Positions 32,833 to 43,380 of a stretch of DNA of 64,000 nucleotides are shown here, in pieces. How positions within the stretch are numbered: the stretch's first letter is position 1; each line of letters starts with the position of its first letter. This DNA comes from Ryuthela nishihirai (taxonomy: Eukaryota > Arthropoda > Arachnida > Araneae > Heptathelidae): contig JAWZYU010000009.1 in assembly GCA_038380435.1 (NCBI GenBank), forward strand, positions 69,221,901 to 69,285,900, read 5' to 3'. The notes below the pieces were generated by a model that did no database searches, was not told the DNA's origin, and worked only from the letters and a program-made list of their open reading frames with translations. Position numbers and translations under genes: made by a program.

Positions 32833-33904
32833 ATGGGAAAGGCAGCGGACTTAGTGAGTTTGACAAAGGCCAGACGACTAGGTCAGAGCATTTCCGAGAC
32901 GGCAAGGCTTGTCGGGTGCTCACGGCCAGCCGTGGTTAGTACTTTAAAAAGTGGTCCGAGGAGACTTTAAAAAGTTTTATAAAGTCTCCTTTTTTAGTAC
33001 TTTAAAAAGTGGTCCGAGGAGAAAAAAAACACAAACCCGGGCTAGGTGTGGGCCGACCACGGCTCATCGATGCTGGAGGTGAGCGAAGGCTATCCCGTAT
33101 GGTACGAGCCAGTAGAAGGAATATGGTGGTGCAACTCGTCTGTAATTTGAATATTGGTGACGGGAGTAATGTGTCACAACACACAGTACATCGAACCCTG
33201 CTGAAAATGAGGCTACATAGGCACAAGCTGCTCCGAGTGCCCATGCTAACTTCGGATCACTGTCGAAAGCGCATACAGTGGGCACGCGAACATCAAAACT
33301 GGACCTTGAATGAGTGGAAGAAGGTCGTCTGTTGCGATGAATCTCCTGTTGTACCATGTGGATGGCCGGTACGTGTGCGTCGTTTACCTAAGGAAGGGTT
33401 GGCACCAGGATGTACAGTGGGATGAAAAGAAGCCGATGGAAGAAGTGTAATTCTTTGGGCAATGTTCTGCTGAGAAACCCTGGGTCCATTTCATTCATCT
33501 TCAGGAAACTATGACGTCTACCATTTACCTAAACATCATTGCAGACCAGGTACATCCTTTCATGGCAACGGTATTTCACTCTAGCAGTAGTTCTATAGTA
33601 GTAATTTCAGCAGGATAATGCGCCGTGCCACACTGCCTGGATTGTTGGAGAATAGTTAGCTAAACATGAGGAAGACTTTCAAGTATTGCCGTGACCTCCA
33701 TATTCCCCAGACATTAATCCAATCAAGCATCTGTGATTTGTGTTGGAACAGCATATCCGATACGCGGCGGCTCAACCTCGTAACTTACAAGAGTTAAAGG
33801 ATCTGCTGGTAATGTGTTGGTACCAAATACCACAAGACACCTTTAGAAATCTTGTAGTGTCCTTGCCTGTTTCAGTGGCACGTGGAGGACCAACATCATA
33901 TTAG
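32833..33904 (+). pseudogene. Tc1-family transposase, degenerate
   Basis: Begins MGKAADLVSLTKARRLGQSI with the helix-turn-helix segment SISETARLVGCSRPAVVS. A 58 bp insertion-duplication at about 32964-33021 then breaks the frame. The next frame carries GVGRPRLIDAGGERRLSRMV, VPMLTSDHCRKRIQWAREHQ and CCDES, with the first catalytic aspartate. The second is in FQQDNAPCH (GAT at 33614). The third position, normally E in NPIEHLW, is K (NPIKHL, AAG at 33725), followed by a stop where W is expected. Two further in-frame stops lie between. Spacing between the second and third acidic positions is 36 residues. Length is about the usual 340 codons. It cannot be functional. Confidence 0.92.
32937..33021. 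repeat. 27 bp direct duplication flanking a hairpin
   Basis: The block starting TAGTACTTTAAAAAGTGG is exact at 32937-32963 and 32995-33021. The bases between include GAGACTTT..AAAGTCTC, a small inverted repeat. It disrupts the transposase frame and looks like a template-switch or repair scar. Confidence 0.9.
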
Positions 33905-33974
33905 GCAGGTGGTCATAACATTTTGGCTCTTCGGTGTATATACTTAATATACAAAAAATTTTCCGTTGACTAAA

Positions 33975-35815
33975 ATCACTTCAAACTTTCAACTCCCCAA
34001 GATTTTGCCAAGTTTACTCGATTTTAGTCAACAATTCTGAATTTCACAAACCCAATCCCAATTATCACAACTTGCTCGTATTTTCCAAGTGGATTCGAAT
34101 TTTGCCACCTGCCGTACATTTTGTTAAGTTTCCTCGATTTTTCCAACACTCCTTAATTTCACAAAACAAATTCCAATTTTCACAACTCGCCTATATTTTA
34201 CCAAGTGCATTCGAATTTTGCCAACTACTCTAGATTTTGCCAACTCTCCGTAATATTACAGAAAAAATCGCACGTTTTACATCTTCCCTGAATTTGCCGC
34301 CACTTCCAATTTCATCAACTCTCCTTAATTGCACAAGAAAGGCACAATTTTCGCAATTTCCCTGTATTTTACCAAGTGGCTTCCAATTTTGCCAACTTTC
34401 CTAGATTTTGCCAAGAGTTCTCGATTTTTCCAACTCTCCTTAATTTCACAAAACCAATCCCAATTTTTACAACTCACCTGTACTTTACCAAGTGGTTTCC
34501 AGTTTTGCCAACTCCCCTAGATTTTGCCAAGAGTTCTTGGTTTTTCCAACTCTTCTTAATTTCACAAAACCAATCCCAATTTTTACAACTCACCTGTACT
34601 TTAACAAGTGGTTTCCAGTTTTGCCAACTCCCCTAGATTTTGCCAAGAGTTCTTGGTTTTTCCAACTCTTCTTAATTTCACAAAACCAATCCCAATTTTT
34701 ACAACTCACCTGTACTTTACCAAGTGGTTTCCAGTTTTGCCAACTCCCCTAGATTTTGCCAAGAGTTCTTGGTTTTTCCAACTCTTCTTAATTTCACAAA
34801 ACCAATCCCAATTTTTACAACTCACCTGTACTTTACCAAGTGGTTTCCAGTTTTGCCAACTTCCCTAGATTTTGCAAAGTTTTCTCGATTTTATAAACTC
34901 TCCTTAATTTCACAAAAACAATCCCAATTTTCACAAATCGCCCGTATTTTACCAATTAGATTCGAATTTTGCCAACTGCCCTAGATTTTGCCATCTCGCC
35001 ACAATTTTACAGAAAAAAATCCCAATTTTACATCACACCTGATTTTTGTAAAGCTACTCTGAACTTTGCCAACTCCCCCCAAGATTTTCCAACTCTCCTA
35101 GATATTGCGAAGCTGCCTCGATTTTGCCAACACGCCATAAGTTTACAGAAAAAAAAGCAATTTTTTTCATCTCACCTGAATTTTTGTCAACTCTCCACGA
35201 TTTCGCCAAGTCACTCCGAATTTTGTCAACTGCCCCAATTTTGTCAACTCTCCACGATTTCGCCAAGTCACTCCGAATTTTGCCAACTGCCCCAATTTTG
35301 CCAACTCTTCTAGATTTTGCCAACTCGCCATAATTTTACAGAAAAAAAAAATCCAAATTTTCACATCTCACCTGAATTTTGCCAACTCCCTACAATTTTG
35401 CCAAGTCACTCCGAATTTTACCAACTGTCCCTAGATTTTGCCAACTCGCCATAATTTTACAAAAAAATCCTAATTTTTACATCTCACCAGAATTTTGCAA
35501 ACTTCCCACGATTTTGCCAAGTCACTCCGAATTTTGCCAACTCCCCAAGATTTTGGTAAGTCACTCCGAATTTTGCCAACTCCCCAAGATTTTACCAAGT
35601 CACTCCGAATTTTGCCAACTCACCTGTTTTTACTTAGTGGCTTTGAATTTTTCCAACTGCTCTAAATTTTGCCGTCTCTCCATTTTCCAAACTGTCTTTG
35701 ATTTGCCAAGTTGTCTCAATTTTGACAACTCCCCTTAATTTTCCAAAAAAATTACAAATTTTCAGAACTCACCTAGATTTTACGAAGTCGCTTCGAATTT
35801 TGCCAACTCCGAGTT
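33975..35815. repeat. Large tandem array, 116 bp unit with degenerate edges
   Basis: Four near-identical 116 bp units lie at about 34376-34870, each with TTTTGCCAACTCCCCTAGAT, CCAAGAGTTCTTGG and CACAAAACCAATCCC. On both sides the same words recur in diverged form from 33975 to 35815, including a shorter ~39-40 bp repeat (AAGTCACTCCGAATTTTGCC) near 35200-35620. Because 116 is not a multiple of 3, the repeated open frames seen across it shift phase each unit and are by-products. The array begins about 35 bp after the Tc1-like element and ends at a C-rich tract. Confidence 0.95.
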
Positions 35816-35818
35816 ACT

Positions 35819-35889
35819 TTGGGGGGGAGTTCCCCCCCATCCCTCCCATCTCCCCCATCCCTTCCATCCCCCCCATCGCTACGCCCCTG
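35819..35889. repeat. C-rich tract ending in a transposon-like terminus
   Basis: G and C runs, then CCCATC repeats, then ATCGCTACGCCCCTG ending at 35889. The inverted word CAGGGGCGTAGCGA also terminates a C-rich tract at 29980-29993, suggesting both are ends of one non-autonomous family. Confidence 0.5.
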
Positions 35890-35942
35890 CTGGAAGATTT
35901 TGACTTGTGTCAGTTTCTCGTATACAATACAAACACTTAGAC

Positions 35943-36198
35943 ACCGATGGGCTTGGAGAGGCCGCCGTCCGTCGGATGGGACGTTAAGCCGTGGCCCCGT
36001 GTGCGGGAGAGCCATACCCTGTGCACGTTAAAGAACACGCTGGATGGCCTTGACGGGAGGCTACCATCTGTCTCCCAACAACTGTTCCAGTGGGTCCCCT
36101 CCCCCAACCTTCTCTGAGCCTTCGGGGTCCATGTGACCTGGCCATTTAGCCCATGGTGTGCAAAAAAGTGCCGCTCAGAGGTAAAACAACCCAACCCA
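35943..36198 (+). mobile_element. SINE-A copy, 5'-truncated
   Basis: Plus-strand, near-consensus, starting at about CCGATGGGCTTGG and lacking the head. Probable TSD ACTTAGAC at 35935-35942 and 36199-36206. Confidence 0.9.
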
Positions 36199-37829
36199 AC
36201 TTAGACAGAAATACAGCACAAAAACACTTATAAGAGGACATTCCCGCTGGAAGAGTAGTCAGGTATTCTAACTAAAGTTAATATTTTCAATCCCAATAAC
36301 AATCACACAAGAAAACAAATACAGTCGCATTTATAGGAGTTTAATTGAATTTAGGTTATGCAATCGCAGTGTAATAACAACATTAAACATGATTCCCAAA
36401 GTAAATTATCGGAAACAAAATTAACCAAGAGAAAGATTTTATTGCCACATTAGTTTTTAAATTTAATCCGTATTAACGGCAGAAAAAACCATTAATTACA
36501 GCAATTAACTCTCTCTCTAACACACACATCTGATATATTTTCAGCAGTTTGATCGACAAAGGTAGTCTTAAATCATCAGCTCCTGCTGCACCACCATCCG
36601 AAGTTGATCATGGTATAGTGTGATAGCATACTCCTCCACGGAGTCCACACACCAAGGAGAAGGAAGCAATTTCCTCCGCTGTTAGCGAGGTAAACAGCAG
36701 TCCTCTGGGTAGCCTCCTCGGCGTCAACTACCGCGACTCAACGACGCGTTCATTCGTGAAACAGTCCTGCCCCCACTCACACAAGACTCCTCCAGCGGTT
36801 CCTAAACATCATCTGGCCAAGAGATGGAGAAGTACTTTTTCTCCCAGTTGGTAAACTCAGTTCTCCGGTTCAATCCGATTCTCAGTCCTCAAGAAGAACG
36901 ATATATCTAAAGGAAATAAATAAAACGTTGTAAATGCAGTAATACATTAATCTTGTCATCGTTCACCAAAAAATATTAATAATAATTCATTCGTAATGAT
37001 TAACTAGAAAAATATTTATTCACATTAATTCGTGACTAAACTTTTCCTAAGCCAAATTCCTTTGCTAGTCTACATTCAAGCGCAAATGAAACGATTTTTG
37101 GTATGTAATTGCTATTTGGGAATGTCCAGAGCAGTGGTTCCTAACGGAGGCGTTTCGTTGATTTTTTTTTCTGAAGAATTAGATTAAATATAACGATTAA
37201 TACACTTGTTTCCATAAATTAATAAACAATTCTATGTTATGTCAATGAGAAGCTAAAGTCGAAGCTTTATAACTTTTAAAATAAGTCTTTTTGTTTTGAA
37301 AAATATGATAGATAAATATCTCAGTCAAATATACCAATATCTAACAAATTCGTTCAGTATTTAATAAGTTGTGGAAGTTGTGAAGTTTTGGTCCGAAGGT
37401 CTCATTTTTGTTCGAATCTTTTTTAACATTTTTTTTTTGCGAAAGAAACGTTTCCTTTGCTCTTTTTTTAACTAGTAACCAAAAAATTTTACTTCAAAAA
37501 CGTTTAACGGTACAAAAGCACGTTAATAATGTAGACAATTTTTGAAAAACAAATTCAGAACTACTGATAGAATTTTAATAATTAAACAAAATCTCCCATG
37601 ACTGGCATTCAAAAATTCTCTCAAATTCAAATGATGTTTATTTCCTTATGAGGCATATGATTAAAAAAAGTTAAATCAAGCTCAGATATTCAAATTCATC
37701 CAAAAATTATATAAATCAAGTTTCAAATAAATCACTGAAATGCAAAATAGTGTCATAGTTGGTTTATTCTTTTCGAAGCTCAACAAACACTTTAATTGTT
37801 CATAGTGTAGATTAAAGTGATTTCGTGTA
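36199..37829. other. Unassigned DNA with a GC-richer part at 36540-36900
   Basis: 36580-36870 is less AT-rich and contains AAGGAAGCAATTTCCTCCGC and neighbouring words with no second copy in the window. The open frames are short. The remainder is AT-rich. No gene supported. Confidence 0.4.
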
Positions 37830-37947
37830 GATTTCGTGTCACGTGACACGAAGGTTGCCAGATCACTAATTTCTAAAAAATCGTTCCAGATATTTTTTCT
37901 GAATTCTCTAATCAACCATAGTGTTTGGATACTTTTTTGAGCGACTG
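37830..37947. mobile_element. Truncated copy of the palindromic MITE
   Basis: Matches the right half of 8638-8852: the centre CGTGTCACGTGACACG (37835-37850) followed by TTGCCAGATCACTAATTTCT and the terminus TTTTTTGAGCGACTG, then TA. The left arm is missing beyond a few bases. Confidence 0.9.
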
Positions 37948-38373
37948 TAACATGGCCAGTGTTTTGAATTATAATTTTAAGAGCTCTTGTGCTACTTATA
38001 GGAATTAAATTCTGTGAGATATTATCTGCTTCGCACATGATTTTACTTAAACATAAGCAGTTTATTATTTATTTGATAAATCTTATATGGCTGCCCTGTA
38101 AGATGTGCCATCCACAGACGGTGACTTACCGGACAATCACCTAGGGACAGCTGTATCTATAGCCATTTATATTCTCACTTTCTAACATCAAAGTGATAGT
38201 TTACATTGGATCCTAACGAACATATCGACATTGTAGTTTCGTGACGAAAGTTGTTACTGTCTAAACAAGTTAGAAAACTACTGGATTAGGGGATACGTGA
38301 CATAAAAATTGTAAAATCTAAACCACCATCTTTGCTAGTCAAATTCGTATTTCACAATCCCCCTAATATTGAG

Positions 38374-38581
38374 GGTACAGGTGGCTCAGTTGGTATCTCT
38401 CCAGATTCGTAATCTGCAGTTCCCAGGTTCGAGTCAGAAAGGGAAGAACGATAGGCTTGGAAATGCCGCCGTTCATCAGATGGAAAGTAAAGTCGCGGCT
38501 CCGTGTGCAGGATAGCACATACTCTGGTATATTAAAGAACACGCTGGATAGACTTGACGGGAGACGTCTATTCTCTATCCT
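38374..38581 (+). mobile_element. SINE-A copy interrupted by the LINE 3' end
   Basis: Plus-strand head (GGTGGCTCAGTTGG, GGTTCGAGTC), a deletion after box B, then the body to GACGGGAGACGTC. It stops where the LINE's ATT-rich end begins at 38582. The rest of the SINE was not found at the other LINE end. Confidence 0.8.
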
Positions 38582-39017
38582 AATAATAATAATAATAATT
38601 TATTCCATGCAGGGGGTTACAGTAAATAAATTAGCAGGGGGTACAGGTAATTTTGGATATTATTTTAAACGTTCAAGTGGCTTGATGCCCCAGTACATTT
38701 GAGAAATTAAAAAGAAATATTGAGGACAGCACAAAACGACAAACAGGAATTGCATACAGAAATACAGGTATTACAGGAATTGCATAATTATTTGATACTT
38801 CTAAACAAAATCACAAGTTGCACAGACGAAAACACACATGTAATATGAAATACGATAAAAAAAAAACATAGTAAATTTAGGGGGAAGAAAAAGAAGGTTT
38901 AAGACAACAGAGAGCAATATTAAATGAATGAAAGGGGGGAGGATTGCGGATAATCCAGACAAAGGGCAAAGATGGGAAGTGGGAATAGGGGTGAGGATAT
39001 ATTGTTGGTCAAACGTT

Positions 39018-39250
39018 TCAATATTCTAAGAGGAGTGGAGTAATATAGTTTTTGAATTTTATTTTAGAATTTAAATAATTGATATCGCTCGGTAGAGAGT
39101 TCCAAGTTGAGATTGCTTGAAAGGCAAAAGAAATTTCACCGTACTTAGCTTTGAAAATCTTGGGAGTAGAAAGCATTTTATTATGAGAGTGAAGGATGTG
39201 GCGATGTCCTAATCGAATATAGGGTGTAAGCATCGAATGAAGGGGATGAA
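39018..39250 (-). pseudogene. LINE ORF2, C-terminal fragment
   Basis: Reads GEISFAFQAISTWNSLPSDI followed by NYLNSKIKFKNYITPLLLEY. The WNSLPxxI...S...FKxxL motif is the hallmark of the region after the reverse transcriptase in CR1, L2 and related LINEs. A stop precedes it, and the fingers-palm domain with the YxDD motif is not present upstream. Confidence 0.85.
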
Positions 39251-40210
39251 ACTTGCTTTAGTTCGGATAACACGTTGATGAAATAATTTTTAACCAGGAA
39301 AGAGCTGAGGGCGAGAGATTAAAATTAGATTCGATTTTTTTTCTATTTCTCAAGGGTAATAAATCGCAGCTTTCTTCTAGATTCAAGATTGGGAATTTGA
39401 TAATTGGAACTAATATCAGTTAGTGTTAGAGATTCTCGTTTGTTAAAATAAATTTTGCTGATGATTTTGAGAGCTTCATTAAGTTATAATAGTTCTTTTT
39501 TTTAATACCAAAAAGAATGGAAGTACAGTATTCGAATTTCGGTCGGATGTAAATTTTACCGACTTAAATGAAAATCGACCAAAACTCGATTTTTATTTAA
39601 CTTTGAGGAATATTTTATAGAACATCGAGGTATAGGAGGATATATAGTTTCAAATGTACCTCAATATATAAGATTTTCTGTAGAAGTGCAGGATTCACAG
39701 AATACATCATTCAAAACATTAGCAATGTCTTTAGGATCATAGAAGGAATTGTCATTGTAAACGATCTTATTGATTTTGGTTTGGTTTCTAAAGTTACCAA
39801 TAATAGAATCAAAAATTCGAAAATATTTCATTACCATTTGGATTAATAACGAAAAGTCGATTAAGAAAATATAATGCTTGGCATTTTTAATACTACTGTT
39901 AACCAGATTACGGACTGTTTTATAGTTCTCCCATGTGTATGGTAATTAGGGTTAATAGCATTCTTAAAGTGTTTACTTTTTAATGAAATCATTTTCAGAA
40001 GCTCTTTTGTAATCCAAGGCTTTCGAGAAGGGCGAACTCTGAAAGTTTTATAAGGAGCATAGGTATCAAGTGCAAAATTGATTAAACAGGAGAGATTTTG
40101 CGCTTTTGAGGTTGGAGTTGTGCATTCGGAAATACTCTTGTGAAAAGGGAGATATTTTGCAAACTCAAAAAACTCATCGCTGTTTAAAATTTTTTAAGGA
40201 TTTTTTTAAA

Positions 40211-40905
40211 TTAAAACTTTAGGTGGACGAGGTGTATTACAATACAGATGTTGCTAATAATAAAATGATCACTAATGTGTTCGAAGAGAGTAAGTGTATT
40301 CTTGTGAAGTGAAGGTCTATTGGAGAAAATCATATCAATGAGAGATTCACTGTGATCAGTAATGCGAGTGGGCAATTTGTTTAAACGTATATGTCCGAAT
40401 GTTTTTAGGCAGATTTCAAGCTTGGAATCCGCAGAATTATATTTTAGAGCATCGATATTAAAATTTCCTGTAAGAATGGAAGCAATGTCGCAAGGAAAAC
40501 TTTCAAGGACTGAGTACAATGAATTAATAAAATCTTCAATATTTCTGTTTGGAGGACGGTAAAGTGTGCCATTAATAAGAGTAGGGTTTTGTTTATTGAT
40601 AGGGGATATTTTGACCCAGAGACCTTCGAAACAAGAGTAAGAAGGAATAGGCATTAGTTCGACATTCAATGTGTCCTTCACATATAATGCAAGTTCTCCT
40701 CCTGTCCCACTAGATCTGTCGATGCGGAAGAGTTTATATCCTTCGAGTTCGAAAAGATCATCTGGAAGGAAGGTATTGAGCCACGTCTATGTAAGAGCGA
40801 TTACATCAAATTTCAAAACATCAGAACTCAGTAAATAGGAGTGTTTAGATTTAAAAGAAAGAATATTGAGATGACAAAGGTTTAACCAACAGTGATCTTG
40901 GAGAA
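40211..40905 (-). pseudogene. LINE ORF2, AP-like endonuclease domain, inactivated
   Basis: Exonuclease-endonuclease-phosphatase fold of LINE ORF2, which normally nicks target DNA. Visible motifs in order: LNILSFKSKHSYLL, KFDVIALT-stop-TWL, LEGYKLFRIDRSSGTGGELA, GTLYRPPN, ILTGNFNID, PTRITDHSESLIDMIFSN and HISDHFI. Two key sites are broken: the glutamate of the TETWL motif is a TAG stop, and the aspartate of GDFN is N. The H and D of SDH remain. From about 40200 leftwards a linker with WITKELLKMISLKSKHFKNA follows, also with stops. Confidence 0.92.
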
Positions 40906-41194
40906 GAGATATTTGAGAAAGTTAAATATTAGTTGAGAAAAAATTGTTGTTAGCGGTAGATAGGGACATGAAGTTATAAAAATGTACAAATGTAAAACGA
41001 ATATAGAGTAATAAAAAGAGATAAATAAAAGGATTAATGGGTTTCTGTTAGACCAATTGGTTTCTAAAAGTCGTAAAAGTACTCGTAGCAGGAGAGTTTT
41101 TACTTTAAAACGACAAAATATGTGCAGTTTAGCAACAATAGAAGTTGAGAGAGAGACAGAATTGTGTCAAGTGCGTTACAGATCAAAATATATA

Positions 41195-42388
41195 CACTGA
41201 GAGGCCAAAATTCATGGGAATAGCAGTTAAAGTAGAACTAGAGCGCTGTATTCGTAACCGATGCATTGGACGTCAACTGCAGAATGGCGCTGCAGTAACC
41301 TACAAACCCAACATTCATTTAGGAGTAATTGTTAATTCAGCATGGCTGCACGTCGTAAGTTGTCTGACTTTGAACGTGGCTAGATCGTCGGTGCCAGAAG
41401 GAGGGGTCGTGCAATATCGGAGATCGTGCAGGAATTCGGTTTTCCCAGGTCTATGGTGTCAAGAGTTTATCGTCAATATTCTATTGATGGCATTTCCACA
41501 CACGTAAACCAGCGAACAGAACTCCTGTCGGTTGTCACGAATGGTAACGACCGACAGACGGACTACAGTGCAAGAAATCACTGTCAATTTGAATGCGGAC
41601 CAAACACAAAACGTTTCTGAAAGGACTGTCTGTCGCCACCTGCACTCCATCGGATTTGGTAGCCGAAGACCCACTCATGTCCTATTGCTTACACGTTGTC
41701 ACAAAGCTCAATGACTGGAATAGGCCCAAAGACATCGAAATTGGACAGTAGAACAGTGTTGTAGAGTAGCATGATCCGATGAATCAAGGTTCCAGTTGTT
41801 TCGTGCTGATGGGCGCATTTGAGTGTGGTGTAGGCCCTGTGAAGCCATGGACCCTTCCTGTCTGCAAGGTACTGTTCAGGCTGGAGGTGGCTCTGTGATG
41901 GTGTGGAGCGTGTTCACGTGGTCTACATTTCGCTCTCTCGTCCGTTTGGAGCAATCGCTGACAGGTATTAGATACGTGGACATTCTCGCAGATCACCTGC
42001 ACCCCTTCATGACCCTCGAGCACCCTGATGGTGAAGGGGTATTCCAGCAAGATAATGCAACGTGTCACCAGTCTTTGGTTGCTAGGAGGTGGATCGAGGA
42101 ACACTCCACGGATTTTACCACCATGAATTGGCCCCCAAGGTCCCGCAATATGAACCCCTTGGAGCATCTGTGGGACACAATGGAAACAAGCTAACGATCC
42201 ATGAATCCAGCACCATCCAATGCAACACAATTATGATCTACACTGCAGGATGTGTTGGCTGCCATCCCTGCAGAACGGTACTGGCATCTCGTTGACTCCA
42301 TGCCTCGACGTGTGGCTGCACTACTGAGAGCTCGAGAAGGACCAACTCGTTATTAAACACGTATCTCATGACTTTTGGCCTCTCAGTG
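41195..42388 (+). mobile_element. Tc1-like DNA transposon nested in the LINE
   Basis: About 1.19 kb with inverted repeats CACTGAGAGGCCAAAA (41195) and, inverted from the right end, the same 16 bases followed by GTCATGAGA. Flanked by TA in a TATA context. It sits in the LINE between ORF1 and ORF2 in the opposite orientation, so it inserted after the LINE. Its TIRs differ from those of 32683-33938, so this is a second subfamily. Confidence 0.93.
41342..42356 (+). pseudogene. Tc1-family transposase, degenerate with catalytic residues kept
   Basis: Starts MAARRKLSDFERG then a stop, then IVGARRRGRAISEIVQEFGF with the paired-like helix-turn-helix. Later frames carry SDESRFQLFRADGRI then a stop (first catalytic D), FQQDNATCH (second D, GAT at 42051) and MNPLEHLWD (third, E, GAG at 42162). 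The product ends MPRRVAALLRAREGPTRY. The spacing of second D to E is 36 intervening residues rather than the 34 of classical Tc1. Several frameshifts and stops make it non-functional despite retained D, D and E codons. Confidence 0.92.
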
Positions 42389-42462
42389 TATAATAAACAT
42401 GGATAAAAAATATATAAATATACAGGTACACAAAGAAGAATTTTTGAAACTAATTTTAAAGT

Positions 42463-43235
42463 TAATTTAACTCATTCTTTGATTTAATAAAGCGCTTGTT
42501 ACCGGTTTTCATTTTTACCATTATTGATCAATATTGAGTCCAAACAATGCACTGATCAAATATCTCAATAGCCGAATGAAACACTTTAAGCCTGTCTGAA
42601 GTTAGATCTTCATGAATAGTGATTCCACTGCGTTTAAGTTTACATTTAGCACGGAACACAGCATTTCTTTTCGATACGAGCATGATTTTATAATGATCGG
42701 TCGGGGCTTGCCGCTCCGACGAATCCCCACTCGATGACTGCGGTCATTAATATTTACGGAAATGTCAATGTTTATTTTTTTATTGAAATTTTTAATGGCA
42801 AGGTCATCAGTAGGCGTATCTACTTCTTCCACTCCAAAAATCCTGATAGAGTCTCTGCGTTGATATTTTTAAAGTTCATTGCACTTCAAAGAAGTCTCAG
42901 AGCGTAAGTCGTTTATTACTGCATCTTTCTCTCTAAGTTGATTTCTTAGCTCATGTATAGCCTCCATAGAATACTCAACTTTTAATTTTTTGCAGAACAG
43001 AGGAAGTAACTGCTTCAGTGAGTAATGAGACAATCGTTTGAACAGAGTCTTGGGATTTGAAGACAGTTTCAACACATTTAGGGACTGACGACAACAGATC
43101 GTCGTCCCAAAGCGACAAACAAGCAGGGGCAGGGGGTGACCTTGGAGGGCTGCTTCAACCCACTGGCGAGCTTGATGCTTTACAAGCGAGAGTTGCATTC
43201 TTTAGCGAGGTTGCCATCTTGTTTTTAGGCGCCAT
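42463..43235 (-). pseudogene. LINE ORF1 (gag-like), degenerate
   Basis: ATG at 43235 gives MAPKNKMATSLKNATLACKA, then SSSPVG and a stop. Further on, EAIHELRNQLREKDAVINDL is a short coiled coil, as in LINE ORF1 proteins that trimerise and bind RNA. The C-terminal part, EEVDTPTDDLAIKNFNKKIN then SHRVGIRRSGKPRPIIIK and VKMKTGNKRFIKSKNEL, matches the ORF1 RNA-binding domain pattern. At least one stop and two frame changes are visible. The terminal TAA lies near 42463. Confidence 0.8.
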
Positions 43236-43380
43236 GATCTTAACAATAAATGCGAGGAAATAAGGTTGAAGTACAATACCTGAAGTGTTCCAAAGAGAGG
43301 CACGAAACTTATGAGGAAGGAACACACCTTTTCAAGACACTAAGAACCGTCAAACGCCTACAAAATGCAAAACTCTAAGG

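Larger units (their letters stand above)
32683..33938 (+). mobile_element. Tc1-like DNA transposon, full length but inactive
   Basis: About 1.25 kb with terminal inverted repeats: left TACACCTAAGAGCAAAAAC, right (inverted) TACACCGAAGAGCCAAAATG, both followed by TTATGACCA. Flanked by TA in a TATA context, so the exact edge is ambiguous by 2 bp. It carries one transposase pseudogene in the same orientation. Confidence 0.92.
38582..43262 (-). mobile_element. Non-LTR retrotransposon (CR1/L2/Jockey-type LINE), dead
   Basis: Minus-strand element. From 5' to 3' it has ORF1 (43235-42463), an endonuclease region (about 40905-40211), a linker to the reverse transcriptase (40210-39640), a C-terminal piece (39250-39018) and an (ATT)n 3' end at 38582-38600. 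The reverse transcriptase core is missing between about 39640 and 39250. A Tc1-like element (41195-42388) interrupts it between ORF1 and ORF2. The microsatellite 3' end and domain order fit the CR1/L2/Jockey group; finer placement needs the missing core. Confidence 0.9.

Noticed and set aside
34376..34984. Chain of overlapping 86-codon frames at 116 bp intervals
   Set aside because: They are phase-shifted readings of a tandem array whose unit is not a multiple of 3.
33975..35815. CRISPR-like or coding repeat protein
   Set aside because: No unique spacers, no cas genes, and stops in every phase over the unit.
38582..38660. Common 3' end between the LINE and SINE-A
   Set aside because: The LINE ends in (ATT)n after TGCATGGAATAA, whereas SINE-A ends in CAACCCAACCC; no shared 3' segment was found.
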